From: Lumnitzera littorea | Lineage: Eukaryota; Streptophyta; Magnoliopsida; Myrtales; Combretaceae | NCBI GenBank assembly: GCA_024138015.1 | Contig: JAMXBB010000007.1 | Span: forward strand, 64,805,377 to 64,869,376 | Direction: 5' to 3' | Length of the DNA stretch: 64,000 bases | Part shown: piece after piece, positions 10,975 through 23,398 of the stretch | Layout of the letters: each line of letters opens with the position of its first letter | Numbering within the stretch: position 1 is the first letter of the stretch | Translations under genes and position numbers: made by a program | The notes under the pieces: generated by a model | The model's database searches: none | What the model was told of the DNA's origin: nothing | What the model saw: the letters and a program-made list of their open reading frames with translations, nothing else

Positions 10975-11765
10975 CCCCAAACTACCTATCCTACAATTCG
11001 ATTGCTCATCAACTTAGCACCTAGGGTCCTTTGTTAGACAACTCGGCAAGTTCACTTATCAGTTTATCCCCTAAATACCCATCCCTAAGCATTGAGCTCT
11101 TACCTACCGAACACCCTAGTATGATTAGATTTTACTAAGCACCTGCTCACCTAAAGTCCGAGTCAACCAAGCTTACTAATGTTTGTAATCAAACTAGCTT
11201 GATTCTTACTTAATTCGCCTGTATTATTTTGTCTACCTCTCTAAAAGCTCAATCAACAAATACTGACCATGTGTCATCATCCAAAATGTGAAGAATTAAC
11301 CCCAGAAGCTTCTTTTGGTCTAATTACTTTTATACCCTTACTTATTCCTTGTATTTTACTCTTTTTATAATACATTATTTTGGTCTTTTCCCTATTTAGT
11401 ATGTAACCTTAAATTCTCAAATATAAATACCTTTTTATAATGTAAGCTACATCATCATCATTGAATATGCTCATAATTTTCACTTTGTCAGCTTGCTTTC
11501 TTGCTTTTTTGCTTTCTTCCTTTCTTGCTTTATTCTTATCCTAATCCTTAAGTAAAACTAGATGGTGAGTAACCTAGCTTGAATGCTTATGCGTCATATC
11601 AAGTTAGTACAATTGGTCTACTGAAGCTCTTTGATACATCACATCCTTAGAGTAGTTTGTGGGTTAGCTTATCTTTCCCTTCAACTACCATACAATTTTT
11701 AGGCCATTAGTTGATCCAAACCTACCCTTACTACAACTACTCTTATTTGTCCTTGGTACATTGTA
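10975..11765 (+). mobile_element. Solo LTR related to the 1771-7990 element
   Basis: The region contains TATAAATA at 11422-11429, a T/C-rich stretch, the phrase 'cttatcctaatcctta', a 'gtgagtaacct' segment, and an end at 'cttggtacatt' near 11762, all in the order seen at 1771-2257 and 7489-7990. No primer-binding site or internal region follows, so it is a solo LTR. The left boundary is uncertain by about 100 bp. Confidence 0.6.
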
Positions 11766-13009
11766 TAAAAAACTGCAAGGAATTGGAATCACCTATCAAA
11801 TAATAAGAAAAGGGTAGTTAAATAACAACACAAAAGTTACTGGAATCTATGAAGGTTTAATTCAACTAATACAGTTTACTATCTTACTTTTGTCCTTCTA
11901 TTCCTTAGCTCATGGGGCACTTGATACTCGAATCTTAAAGCAATCTTATCTCATAAGACTTGTAAAAGAAATTATTAAGGTGTAAGCTACATCCAACTTA
12001 ATGAGTAATCCCTCCTATCATACCGTTAAGTAAGAACAAGTAAGTTATTTATCAACATATGAATGTAAGTACAAGCATATGGAATGTAAGAAGTGTATGT
12101 AGTCAACCTATATTCGTGTACAATATGGTTTTATGCCCACCATTGCCTAAGTTAGGAATTATTTAAGCACATTAGGACACAAGTATTAGCACCTGGTTCC
12201 AATCCAAGATATGTGATCCTTTCATACTCATATTTGTAATCTATCTTGGGTATGGTCGTAAGGAGCTCACATAATCTCCCTTACCCCTAAGCAATAACAT
12301 GGCTAAACCTTAAGTAGAAGACAGCACTCCCTAGAACTTCTTAGATCCTAAAGGTAAAGGCAAGAACATTTTACATGAATACATCACATGATAGCAAATA
12401 TATAAGACATAAATACAATATACCCATCCAACATGCATGATCTCACATACTACTGCGTAGTGTTGATACCCTTTACTATTTATACAAGAGGATGTAATGA
12501 GTGACCAGTTATTAGGAGTCGAATAGTTATTAAGTCGGGTTTATAGGTAACCAAGCAATACATAACAAACACTCTAAAATCCTATTAATTAACCAATGTA
12601 GTAACTAAGAAGCGTTTAGATATATTATGGTATCTTATTAAGCAAAAACAACTATGAACAAGCACATGCACATTCCTAATAATACCCCATGCACATCAAT
12701 TTTTATTTTCATTTATATAAGCTTTAGTGCTCTATACTACAAGCAAAAGTAAGGTAAGACAAGGGTAAGAATACTCATTTGGCCATTGTCTATGAATCAT
12801 GATAATCCTCAATAGTATCAACGTTCAAGTCTAAGTTACTTAAAGCATATAATTATAGTAAGTAATAGATATTTACTTTTCTAATTTTCTAGCTTCATTC
12901 ACTATATTACAATTTTTCCCTTACTTTGTATTTTAGCCATGACATTTCATTTCAAGTTCGATTTTCCCGTTCTTATAGTTGATTTCTACCATTTTTTATA
13001 AGAATCAGC

Positions 13010-13840
13010 CCCAAGGACCCCTTACGCACTCTCAAGCTAAAGGCTTAGTAAGCATGGTCTTATCGAATTCTTAACCATCACCTAGGTTCGAATAAAGAAG
13101 CTAACCTATTATGCTGAACTGATTCGGTCATGTACCTAAGTTTTGGTAGGTAGAGTGTCATCTTAAAGCAAAGGCAAGATCACTTTGTATTGACTAGGAA
13201 TTCCTATCTCTCACTATAAGGCTATTTTGAAGGCTACTTTACCCTATAAGCCTAAAATTGTCATAATACAAATACCAAGCTATTTAGAGCATTAATTGCT
13301 GCTGATCTTATCTAAAAGAATTAGAACTCATTCAATAGTGAATCTCTAAGCCTCTCCTCAAGTGATACATATCCATTACTTGAGTCATACACTGTTACTA
13401 AAATGTTCTTTTCAAGGAGATTATGGATTTACCCTTCCTTCTGTGACAAAGTTGTATATATTAGTTTACTCCTTTTAGTAAATACGATTAGCATTATGTA
13501 ACCTTAGCCTATAAGTATAAATGCCCTATTATAGAACCACTATAATTAGAATCTTCTTCTAATATCAATGAAATACCAATATTTTCATCTCTTTGTTAGA
13601 AACCATAAGCCCCTTTTATGCTCTTATCAATCTCTTAAGCAAGAATTGTAGCAAGTGATCTCTTGACTTGGACCAGTGCATCACATCTAATAAGTTGTAG
13701 GTTGTATAGTGTTTAAGTGGCGTCTTACACCCATTTGAACCACTTACGATTTGCTTACCTTCTACCCATGAATTTACCTAAACCTATTACACTTTTCTTC
13801 GATTGTTTCGAAGAACCCATTCATACTATGGTAAGACCTA
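13010..13840 (+). mobile_element. Second solo LTR related to the 1771-7990 element
   Basis: TATAAATG is at 13516-13523, followed by 'cttatcaatctcttaagcaa' and 'gtagcaagtgatctc', which parallel the U5 landmarks of the full element. It interrupts the minus-strand long LTR. It is more diverged than the copy near 11.4 kb and both ends are uncertain. Confidence 0.5.
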
Positions 13841-16104
13841 GTCATAAGCAACCCCTTACATAGCATTACAACCACTTATATCCATCAGTTTTGGAGTTTT
13901 ATTACGTATTGAGGTCCATTTAGTGAGTTTAGAGCCATAACATTTTGGCTTGGGCTATACAAGTTTGTTAGTTAAAAGGTAACGTTTCACTTTTATGGGT
14001 TTTAGGCCTTATTTTAGGCTTAGGGTTATAATTTGGTTATTGGGCCTCCTATATGGGCTCTTAAGCTTTTATTTATGTGTTTTAAGTAAAATTTTCAAAA
14101 TATTGCTTATAGTTTTCATTGGGCCTTAATTCACTTTTATAGGTTAACATGGGTCTTTTTGTTAGTCTAAAGTATAAACTCTATGTTAGGCCTACAAGGG
14201 GTTTTCTAAATGATTTATTAGGCTTTAATGGGGCTTTAATTTGTTCTTTAAAGTTAACCTTAGGCTATTGGTCAATCTTATTCTAAAGGCTATGGGCTTT
14301 ACTTTTAGGCCTTTTAGTGAGTTTGGGGCCTATTTCACATCTTAAGGCTAAACCTAATTCTGTTTACTCATTTAAGCCTAAATCTACTGTAAGCCCATGA
14401 AGTATCCCATTTTTAATAAGTGTCCAAATTTGATAAGTTTTTATTATTGAGCCTTCAATTGATTTTCTAAAGCTTAAATCACATTTTAAGCCTATTTAAG
14501 CTTCTAAGTCATTGTTAGCCTACTAAAATTTGCTAAGTTAGGTATTAAATCTTAATTAACACTAACTAATCATGCCATTACGGTAATAAATCAAAAGTTA
14601 CAGCTTAATGTACTTCCTAAAAATGGCAACTAATGGGGTATTTTACCTTTATCTTCATGAGAGATGCACCCTAATGCATCTATACTCTAGTAAAACCATA
14701 TTTTAAACTACATTTGGCTAAAGATTATCATGAAACTTCAAAATGAGATGGGGAGAGGTACTAGGGTAGTGGCAGCATGCTTTAGATCATGGGGTTCCAA
14801 GATGTTTTCCATTGTCTTGCTAAGATATCTACATGATACTTCTCTTAAGTGTCAATATGCACTCATGGTTTTACCCTTACATTACAAGGTAACATGAAGC
14901 TCCCATGGTTACTATTTACTAAATGAGCTTATAGTTTTGAAGTTTTAGTCTATTACCTTAGGTTACTACACTCAAGAAAAACTAATATAAAGCTCATATG
15001 AAATGAGAAATGGAGTAGCACTAACCTTTGGTACATAAGTAGTTGAAGTTATGAACCCTTTACTTTCTCCTTGTGAACACCAAACTAGAGGAGTTCCTAA
15101 GGGTAGTTGTGCTTATTGATGGACTAAGGAAGGAAGAGAAGAAGAGGCCGTAAGATTGAGATGTTGGATTGATGTGTTGGTCATCAGGAAAAAGAGAATG
15201 GCAGTAGAAGGTATGGTGTTATTGAGAGAGTAAGTGATCGGTGTTTTTGTAAGGTTTGGTTTTAAAAGATTTTGAGAGTGTATTGTATGTGTTAAAATGA
15301 GAAAGGAATGAAGGGAAATGGGGAATAGATGTTTACCAATAGGGAGGGAGAGAGAGGATAAGAGTTTTCCATTTTTGGCTAAAAGTGCACTTTACTTTTT
15401 GGGACCTCACGTACTATATGATTTGCTATTAAATGAAGTATGATTCTTATCTCCTCAAGGCACTATATGGCATTAATTGTGGAGATTTGCCAGCTAACAA
15501 TTTTGGCATCTTCTCTTTAATTGTTCTTATCCATTTGTTAATTAAGATACATTGGGTTAACTAATGGATTAAGGGGAAATTAGTACATTTAATTGCAATT
15601 AAGTACACGGGTGCCATTCAGGGTTTGCTGAAGGTTTTGTTGTATTAAATTATCCTAATTAAATGTATTGTCCTATATTATCTAAATTATTGATGATCTC
15701 TACTAATCGAAATTGGTTATTGTTAGCATATTGCATAAAAGTAAGAATTGTCAAGGTATTAGTGCGATTAGCTCAATTGTTTATAATTAGCAAATAGTTT
15801 AACTATATAATTAGGGTCATTGGTTAAGTTAAGGTTTTAGACTGCCTATTAAGGTTTTATAGTTGCTTTGGATTTTGTTGCATATTAAAGTTTAGGGTTT
15901 TATGCATACTATTAAGGTTTAGGGTTTTTTTTTTATCTTATGATTAGGACTTTTATTATCGTTATGGTTTTCAAACTTATTGTTTAGGGTTTATTCATTT
16001 TATTTAGGGTGTTTAGCCATTTTTATCTTTAGTGGCTTTAGGAATTATTCTTTAAATCTTATGACCGACCCCAACTTCTAATTCGAAAATTCGTAAGGTT
16101 TACA

Positions 16105-16470
16105 TTTTCCTACCCTAAAAATAAGTTTTGTCTCTAAGACTTGACGATAGCAATCTCAAATGCTAGTATTTTTGTGGTTCCTTCCTACTTCGTACATACA
16201 AAACCTTAAGTTCTTAGTTTCAAATTGAGCACTCTTATATAAAATAGTTAAAACTTTTAATAAAGGACAATACATGGTCCTCATTACTGTTACTACTTAA
16301 TCATCATAATAAGTTCATACAATATTCTTTTATGATACATTACCCTCTTATAATGATTGCATTTAAGCCTTAAAATTTCTTGAAAGATCACTTGGTTACA
16401 TCTTTTGTGGCTTAATTCTTGGAACACCTAGAAAGGACATGGCCATTATAATGCCTTAGAACTTAAGAGC
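16105..16470 (-). other. Possible 3' internal remnant with polypurine-like tract
   Basis: On the minus strand a purine-rich agggtaggaaaa (16105-16117) stands directly before the TGTAAACC start of the LTR, where a polypurine tract would be. This suggests that the 10578-16104 LTR was a 3' LTR and that a piece of internal region remains here. No coding motif is visible. Confidence 0.35.
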
Positions 16471-19050
16471 GTTGCAATCCATCACATGTCCCCACCTATC
16501 AAGAATACATTAAAGCTTTAAAACTAACTACAATATCTAAAATCAGTTGTAATAACTGCTTAACAAGTACAAAATAACAAATCTCTAAATACATAAATTC
16601 GAGTGACTCACAGGCGAGTCACTTTAGCCCCAAATATACTAAATAACTAGATCTTGATCTTCTATGACATATTGAGCCAACTGCCTCTCTTTCCAAACCT
16701 GATGATAATAAGTCTATAGTTGTAAATTTATCGATTTAACCTACAACTGTAAAAATAGAAGAGTAAGTTGAAGCCCAGTACGAGTACATAAGGACATACA
16801 GATGTCAAGTCCAGAACATACACATGCATATAATGCAACTGTAACAGAATATAAACAAACATCAAGTTAATTATCCGTAATGTAGACTAGCAATCAACAA
16901 AAGGGGTACTCATGACCCTACCACACTTTGATCCTTGTCCACATATATCGGTTGATATAAATATACATTTTCCTTTAAATCGTTTACGCCGAGAGACCAG
17001 ATTTTAGAACCTAATATTTTAGTTGCATCATCCTATATACAAGTCCGTAGGGAATCCTCACATATGATCAGTGATTGGTCCTCAAAGGAACTATCGCAGC
17101 AGGCCCCTATAGTAAGCGAGTTAAGCAAAACTAATAAACCAAATTAATTAGGTCGAATATAGATTAAGTCCTTTTGATTATTAATTCCTATTAAACACAA
17201 GCAACAATCAACACCATGTACCTAGAATCGCTCCAAAATCAAATATAAGTCTCTGATCTCAAAACCTGAACAAAAACTCAAACCTCGATAAGGGATACCA
17301 AACACCACGAATCTAGAAGAAACAAGTAGCACGTTAACCTTTATGCATTTTAAGACTAAGTCCTACCTAAGAGTTATCTATGAATCTATGATCTATTCAA
17401 TCAAGGTCCCGAAAGAAATTGTTGAATCAAATAATAATAACATAACATGATTAAAATAAAAAGGTGGTATAACTATATATAAGATTACTTTTTATAGTAA
17501 CTCGTAAAGTATATAATATATATTATTACGCATATATATAAATATATATAAAAGAAAGTGTAAGATGGACACACAATTAGAGTATAAAAAAATATAGATT
17601 ATTGAATCGATAAGGTAAATAGGTAATATTTACTTGATTGGAAAATAGAATAATTTGTAAAAAAAACTCGCAAGGAATGACAAAGTAACTGTCGATAAAT
17701 AAAACGGACACACTATATATAATATAATCTACCATATATATACATGATACTAATGTGATAAGATAATTAGATTACGAAAATATTGATAATAATAATAAAT
17801 CGTACTAATAAAAGAAAGGATTTGTAGTACACTAAATCGATATTAGGGACTTACGTAGAGTATAATCGTTAACATACTATATAAATAAATAGAAACTTGG
17901 TCCCAACATATATATCTATAACTAAAAGTCCGAAATAAGATAAAATATTTTTAACAATAACTCTTATATAAAATGATATTATATAACATGATAATCAATA
18001 ATTTAAAAGTAAAAAATCGAATACTAACAATACTTGATTCAATATTATCAACGGAAATAATAAATAAAATAATAGTAAGATATACATTAGAAGTGTGGTA
18101 TCGAATATGAAATTGGAAACGGATCGTAAAGTCAAATTGAAACGAGGTCACCGAATGGTATGAATGAGGGCCTAACATAAACAATGATACAAGAATTATA
18201 ATACATAAAATAATATATTCAAATAATTAATTAATGGCATTTACTTAATTAATTAAAATGTATAAGATGCTACCTAATCGAGAGTGAGAAGCCAAAATTG
18301 AATTTGCACGAGCTTGTTCCTAGCAATGAATTTAATTAGGAAATGGGTTTGCTATTAGAGGCTTTGAAAATTGGGGTAGCGGGTGTGGGGTGAGGGGCAA
18401 TTGTGGAGAGTGGGATTCGGTTGGCTTAATGAAGGACAAGGAAGTAAGTTGAATTTATGAAAGGAAGAAATGGCAGGGGATTAGAGAATTGGTGATCAAC
18501 AATTGGAGGGGGAAAAAGATAGGGATTGGGGGGAGTACGAGAGAAATAAGGAAGTAATAGGGGGGGTAGGGTTCGATGCATTCAATTGGGGGGAATTGTT
18601 ACAAAAGAGATAAGAGACGGGGGATGGAATTTGGGGATGGTGGGGATTTATAATGGGGTCTAAAATGAAATGCTGAGAAAGGAAGAGAGGAAATAATAAG
18701 GTGAGGGAGAAAGAGTAAAGGTCGAGAGAGAGAAAGAAATTGCAATAGAGTAAAATGAAAGTAGGATTAGAGTAGGGTTCTAGGGTGGGGTTTTTAGGTA
18801 GTTTTTAAAACCTTTTAAAATGTAGGGTAGAATATATATGTAGAAAAAGAAAATGAGAATTAAATAAGCAAATATAAATATATATATCACGTAGGATAAT
18901 CAACTTTTATAAAAAATTGTAATGAGAAGTATTAATAAAATAAAATAAAATAATTTCTATATACTTTGCATATAATAAAATAAAAAATATTTACTAAGTA
19001 TGTAAAATAAGGATTTCAAAATAACCAAGTCGAGACTTTAATTTTTTTTA
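16471..19050 (-). mobile_element. Minus-strand LTR-like unit with promoter, family unresolved
   Basis: 18350-18780 is strongly purine-rich on the plus strand, so the minus strand has the pyrimidine-rich leader seen downstream of plant LTR promoters. A TATA box (TATAAAT) on the minus strand lies at 18646-18652. The rest is AT-rich with 'gactcacaggcgagtcact' near 16612-16630. Layout and size resemble a second Tekay-like LTR, but neither terminus is clear. Confidence 0.45.
18646..18652 (-). promoter_or_regulatory. TATA box of a retroelement LTR, minus strand
   Basis: The minus strand reads ccccattataaatcccc. A long C/T-rich leader follows downstream on the minus strand, towards 18350. This is the best core-promoter-like site in the region. 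Confidence 0.45.
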
Positions 19051-19182
19051 TTGTTACTAACTTAAGGAGTTTGAGACTTAAATAAAACACTAGACTACTA
19101 GGTATCTCACCACGATCTCCACAATTATAAAATGCGTTACTAATCATAGGGCACTGTTTGTTCTTTTGTCTAACCTTCCATA

Positions 19183-19640
19183 CACTACAAGAAATTTGGT
19201 ATTTATGGATGTTTAAGTAAATGTTACAAAAAAATTTTTCGTAACGTTTATTAAACATTATTAATAAACATCACAAAAGGTTATGTCATAAAAAGTAGTT
19301 CATAATGTTTAAAAAAAACCATTACAAAAGATGTAAACGTCACTAAATTGTAAAATATTAATAACATTTAAATGTCACCAATAAGCAACTAAAATGTTAC
19401 AAATATATAAGTATACATTTTAAAAATCATATTAAATGTCATAAAGTAAACGGTATTTGGTAAAATTTAAACTTTGCAAAAAGAATGATATGTGATGACA
19501 TTTAAATGTCATCTATAAGTACTCATAGGTGATGTTTATAATTGTGTCTCTTGTTCAAGCTTGATAAGTATTATATATAAATACATTTTATAACATTTAG
19601 ACATTATAAAAAGAATAATATTAGTAAAGTTTTATCAATT
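19183..19640 (+). mobile_element. CACTA (En/Spm) transposon, left end
   Basis: The element begins CACTACAAGAAA at 19183, the plant CACTA terminal motif. Repeated short motifs of the subterminal type follow in both orientations (variants of 'aatgttac', 'taacgttt' and 'aaatgtca'). The three bases before it are 'ata', a possible 3-bp target duplication whose partner I could not find. The element is interrupted by the pararetrovirus block and seems to continue after 31713. No transposase was recognised. Confidence 0.7.
19441..19633 (+). repeat. 193-bp direct repeat, left copy, flanking the pararetrovirus block
   Basis: Bases 19441-19633 match 31521-31713 with about 16 differences by eye (roughly 92% identity). 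Both copies are CACTA subterminal sequence. The left copy continues CACTA sequence from its left; the right copy continues CACTA-like sequence to its right. This is the pattern of a long target duplication or of a duplication made during repair around the inserted block. Confidence 0.8.
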
Positions 19641-19779
19641 ATATAGAAAGTTTAGTTTTAGAAGATATAAGACCTGTTATTAGATATATTTTACATTTAG
19701 AAACATAACAATGTAAAAATAATCAAGGATTAAGAAGAAATATTCAAGTAGAAGGAAGAAGGAAGAAGGATTAAAAACT

Positions 19780-20830
19780 CAAGTCAAGAATAAAGAAGTA
19801 ATGTTTAAATTTATTAGTCTAATAAAAGAAAAGGAAATCAATTTATTAAAGGATAATATGATTGGTTAAATAGAAAATAAGTTAAAATAAGTTAATTTTC
19901 TCAAAAAACAATTAGAGGAAAAAATAATTTTTAATCAATTAGAAAAACTAAAAATTAAAAGTCTTACAAGAAAGTTTTGAAAAGAAAATTTGTTCAGATG
20001 TTCTAAATGTTTTTTGGTCAAGAAAAAGGCATATAGTTAAACTACCATATATAAAAGGATTTACTGAAGATAAAATTCCTATTAAAGCTAGACCAATTCA
20101 AATAAATCATGAATTATTAGAGTTTTGTAAAAAAGAAATTTAAGATCTTTTAGATGAAAGGTTAATTAGAAAGTGTAAGTCTCCATGGTCATGCTATGCC
20201 TTTTATGTTCAAAATTAAGCTAAAATAGAAAAAGACACTCCTAAATTAGTCAACAATTATAAGCCTCTAAACACAGTACTTAAATAGATTATGTATCCAA
20301 TACTTAATAAAAAGAATTTACTAATAGATTATCAAGAGCAAAAAATTTTTCAAAATTTGATTTGAGATCAAGGTTTTGGCAAATTCAAATAAATGAATCT
20401 GAAAGATATAAAACTGTGTTTATAGTTCCATTCGAACATTACGAGTGGAATGTAATGTTTTTTGGTTTAAAAAATGCTCATTTAGAATTTCAAAATATCA
20501 TAAATAAAATTTTTATTCTATATACAAATATAAAAATTTTTTAATAGCAGATAATGATGATGTTCTAATATTCTCAAAAAATATATATCAACATTTTAAT
20601 CATCTAAATATCTTCGTTAATATTATAAAAATGAATGTTTAGTAGTATCAGCTAAAAAGATAAAATTGTTTTAAACGAAAATAAAATTTTTAGGATATGA
20701 TATAAATCAAGGTATCATAAAACCAATAAATAGATAAATTGAATTCACTTAAAAATTTCCTAATGAAATAAAAGACAAAAAGCAACTTCAAAGCTTCTTC
20801 ACTAATAATGTAAGTCCATGTTGCAATCCA
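19780..20830 (+). pseudogene. Endogenous pararetrovirus fragment: reverse transcriptase, plus strand
   Basis: This is the pol part of a petuvirus-like Caulimoviridae copy. A Lys-rich stretch (19800-19980) leads into RT. Visible motifs are 'FWQIQINESERYKT' after a 'DLRS'-like palm segment (20355-20410) and 'HYEWNVMFFGLKNA' (20435-20485). The catalytic box has both Asp codons, 'DNDDVLIFSK', at 20550-20579, but the aromatic first residue is lost. Many stops and small indels break the frame, and the copy stops near 20830, in the RNase H linker, where an oppositely oriented viral leader begins. It cannot encode a working enzyme. Confidence 0.85.
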
Positions 20831-21065
20831 ACCTATATTGAATTTTGCTATAAACTTGAGAAACTTGAAAAAATTAGATTGATTAATATTCTTGCAATAT
20901 ATCTTTAGTTAGAAATTTTTTTGAGTAGAAAGTCTTGAATTGAATGAATCATGAATGAGAATAATTTTTGACATAGAATTTATTATTTCTAGAGGTTTGG
21001 CTTTGATACCAATTCCCATACTAGGATCTTAGGTGATAAGATAAATTGAGAATTTCAGTTGATAA
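20831..21065 (-). pseudogene. Endogenous pararetrovirus leader with primer-binding site, minus strand
   Basis: On the minus strand this is the noncoding leader, with TGGTATCAAAGCC at 21011-20999, the tRNA-Met primer-binding site of Caulimoviridae (one base from the plant consensus). Its upstream flank 'agtatgggaat' is the same as at 21555-21565 in the plus-oriented leader. Part of the leader recurs at 27030-27070. Confidence 0.75.
20999..21011 (-). other. tRNA-Met primer-binding site, minus strand
   Basis: The minus strand reads TGGTATCAAAGCC. It lies 556 bp from an oppositely oriented counterpart at 21567-21578, so two viral leaders face away from each other's coding regions. Confidence 0.75.
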
Positions 21066-21489
21066 TATCTTTAAATTTGAAAATTTATTTGTCTTATTCT
21101 TTTAATTCTACTTCCTAATTATGTAGGTTAACTTTTTTCTTTTAAAAATTTGCTTGTATGAGTAACACCTTTTTTGTGTTGATTAAAGTATGCTTGAACG
21201 GTTTTCTCAATCATATGATCTTCTAGTATACGATTACTATAACTACATCAAAGCTTGGGAAAATGTATTCTATGAATTTTATAATTAATATTTAGTCTTG
21301 AACTACTAATTGAAACTAATCTTTATAAAATTTTTTCATAAAATTTCGTAAAAATTAACCCTTCTTGAATTCAGTTTTGATCAGCTCTATAATCATGAAG
21401 CGATTTCAAATATTCTTCTTTTGTATTCAGAGGGATCTAAAGTATTTGCTAAATCAGCTTGAACTTTGTTTGCCATAGTAAAGATATTA
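21066..21489 (-). pseudogene. Mosaic viral segment containing a protease fragment, minus strand
   Basis: 21270-21400 matches, in the same orientation, the protease segments at 25970-26100 and 30680-30800. The minus-strand reading includes 'QEGLIFTKFYEK' and 'SSSRLNINYKI'. The aspartate-site region reads D-Y-R-A instead of the D-S/T-G-A expected for a retropepsin. Upstream on the minus strand (21480-21400) is a short open stretch beginning 'MANKVQADLANTLDPSEY', not seen in the other copies. 21066-21270 is unassigned. Confidence 0.6.
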
Positions 21490-21789
21490 TCAACTTCAAA
21501 GAAACAATTAAAATAATCATTAAAATTCTTAATTTATCATATCACCAAAGATTCTAGTATGGGAATTGGTATCGAAGCTAGACATCCAGAAATTTTTTTA
21601 GAGGGAGAAAGAGATGGGATTAATAGATTTTATTCTAGTTTGTGAAGATTAAATATCTTATTTAAGTAGTTTGTAGTAATTATATTTTTTGTGTTGGTAA
21701 GCCAAAACTATGGTCATGGTAGTAAGTACTAAGAGAGGCAGTGAAACCTTTGGTTAGTAGGGTATTTTTGCGAGTGAAGAGATTAATAC
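21490..21789 (+). pseudogene. Endogenous pararetrovirus leader, plus strand
   Basis: The primer-binding site TGGTATCGAAGC is at 21567-21578, preceded by 'tagtatgggaat' as in the minus-strand leader. Noncoding leader follows to about 21790. This marks the 5' end of the most complete viral copy in the window, running right to about 25130. Confidence 0.7.
21567..21578 (+). other. tRNA-Met primer-binding site, plus strand
   Basis: TGGTATCGAAGC differs from the plant tRNA-Met site (TGGTATCAGAGC) at two adjacent positions. It starts the plus-strand viral copy. Confidence 0.7.
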
Positions 21790-21829
21790 AAATTTGCTAA
21801 GCAAAATATTAAGTTTTTGTTAAACAAAA

Positions 21830-22690
21830 AAAAATTTATTAAGAAGATCTTCCTCTTCTTCTAGTCAAAGATCTAGACGAAACTCTACTTCTATAGATGT
21901 AGGATCTAGTTATTTAAATTAAGATGTTTATAACTCTTCTGAAATTAAGATTTCTCAAATTGAACAAAGTTTAGATAATTGGTCAATTCCCCACAAAAAA
22001 CCTAAAGAGATTTATGAAATTGGAAGTTTTAATTTAAATCACAATTATGTGATCAAAAAAGTTAAAAAAACTATTTCTTTATCAAGAAAACATGAAATAA
22101 TCAAATTACTTTTAGAAGCATATATTCAAAAGCACAAAGAAAAGTATAAATATTTACATATTGGACTTATTCAAATTTCAATTAAACCTCTTCACAGGAA
22201 AGATATAAAACATCCTGTTTTAGTTTAGTTAAGATATGCTACAAATACAAATTTTAATAAAACTACTTTGTCATTATTTCAAACTAATCTTTATAAAGGA
22301 CCATGGTATAATCAATGTTTCCCTCATTTTTCAATAGGTTTAGATGATAAAAAAATTATGGATAGTTTAGTATTACATATTTAATCTCAAAATCATAATT
22401 TTGTAGAATGAATTAAAGTTATGGCACTTCTCTTTAAGATCTACAATAAAGTTATGAGTTCTCAAATTAATCTAAAAGCTAAAAAGTTATCTCTTAAAAG
22501 AGAAATTGTACTTTTAGAAGCAAATATTGTAGAATCCTTAGTTTTTACTCCAAAGTCGTTAAGTTGGAATGAAGTTCAATTACTAGAGGAATTGACTTTA
22601 AAAAAAGTCTTTCCATCAAGACTAGATGTTTCTCAAACTAGACCAACTCTTGTTCAAAGATTTGATAATGGTAGCCAAAATAACTGATAA
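21830..22690 (+). pseudogene. Endogenous pararetrovirus movement-protein region
   Basis: A Ser-rich start ('SSSSSQRSRR', 21850-21880) leads into a 30K-superfamily movement-protein-like core: 'YVIKKVKKTISLSRKHE' (22046-22096) and 'YLHIGLIQISIKPL' near 22153-22195. The open part after 22421 contains 'VMALLFKIYNKVMSSQINL'. Stops occur at about 22227 and 22382 and between. In live members this protein opens plasmodesmata for cell-to-cell spread. The copy is broken. Assignment is from fold-typical motifs and position directly after the leader. Confidence 0.7.
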
Positions 22691-23398
22691 AAAATGAATA
22701 TTTCTTTTCCAAGAACTAGTCAAGATGGTCAAACACCTAAAGAAGATAATGAAAGATATAATACTTAGTTAGAAACGCCAACCAAGTCAATAAGACTTAG
22801 AGATGTAGATTTTTAACTACCTATTCCAAAACTAATTTATCAACCTCACCCAAATTTTCCTACTTATTCTCATATCAATGAGTTAAACACAATAAGTGTA
22901 GACGAACCTTTTGAGAACAACAAAGAATTTTTGAGAAAAGATTTTTATTCAAAAAGAGATACTTTGAAAAGGAAAAATTATTTCAAGACTTATACTGAAG
23001 AAGAAACTTATTTAATAAGAAACATATGGTACAATGATATGCAGAATAGACTTAAAAAAATTGTACCCTCTTTTAAATGGTTTGCTAAAAACTTTGGTCT
23101 AAATAAATGTTATTATATTCAAACAATTAAGTCATGAAATTAGAAATGGGAAACTTAACAAGGATCAACTATAGGAACCCATCCTCCTTTTCAAGAAATA
23201 GATATTATAGTTTAAAATAAGACAATAAAAGCTTTAACTCTTAAGAAAACCACAGGAGAACCAAGAATTTAATAGTATAAAAGCTTAAAATAGTTATATA
23301 AAGTAAATTCTATATAAAATTGGTTAACAAACTGATAAGATAGAAAACATGTTAGTAGAAAGACTTGATAGGAAAAAAACTCCATTAGGAATTTCAAA
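22691..23398 (+). pseudogene. Viral linker region between movement and coat domains
   Basis: The frames remain coding-like, with long open runs such as 22931-23137 ('TYTEEETYLIRNIWYND') and scattered TAG/TAA. I recognise no domain. The position fits the polyprotein linker of petuvirus-like genomes, where movement and coat domains lie in one long ORF. Confidence 0.55.

Larger units (their letters stand above)
10578..16104 (-). mobile_element. Tekay/Del-type long LTR, minus strand, carrying two nested LTR insertions
   Basis: On the minus strand the LTR starts TGTAAACC at 16104 and ends at 10578 in a form of the '...GGGGCG(T)TACA' terminus. Inverted matches to the plus-strand LTR at 37411-40963 run along its length: 12090-12160 with 40340-40400, 12480-12560 with about 39990-40060, the Gly-codon-like 'gggctt/aagccc' region 13.9-14.6 kb with 39.0-39.5 kb, and the promoter region 15.05-15.4 kb with 38.0-38.4 kb. 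After removing two inserted LTRs the length is about 3.9 kb, close to the 3.55 kb of the other copy. The family name rests on LTR length and ends, not on an internal domain. Confidence 0.65.
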
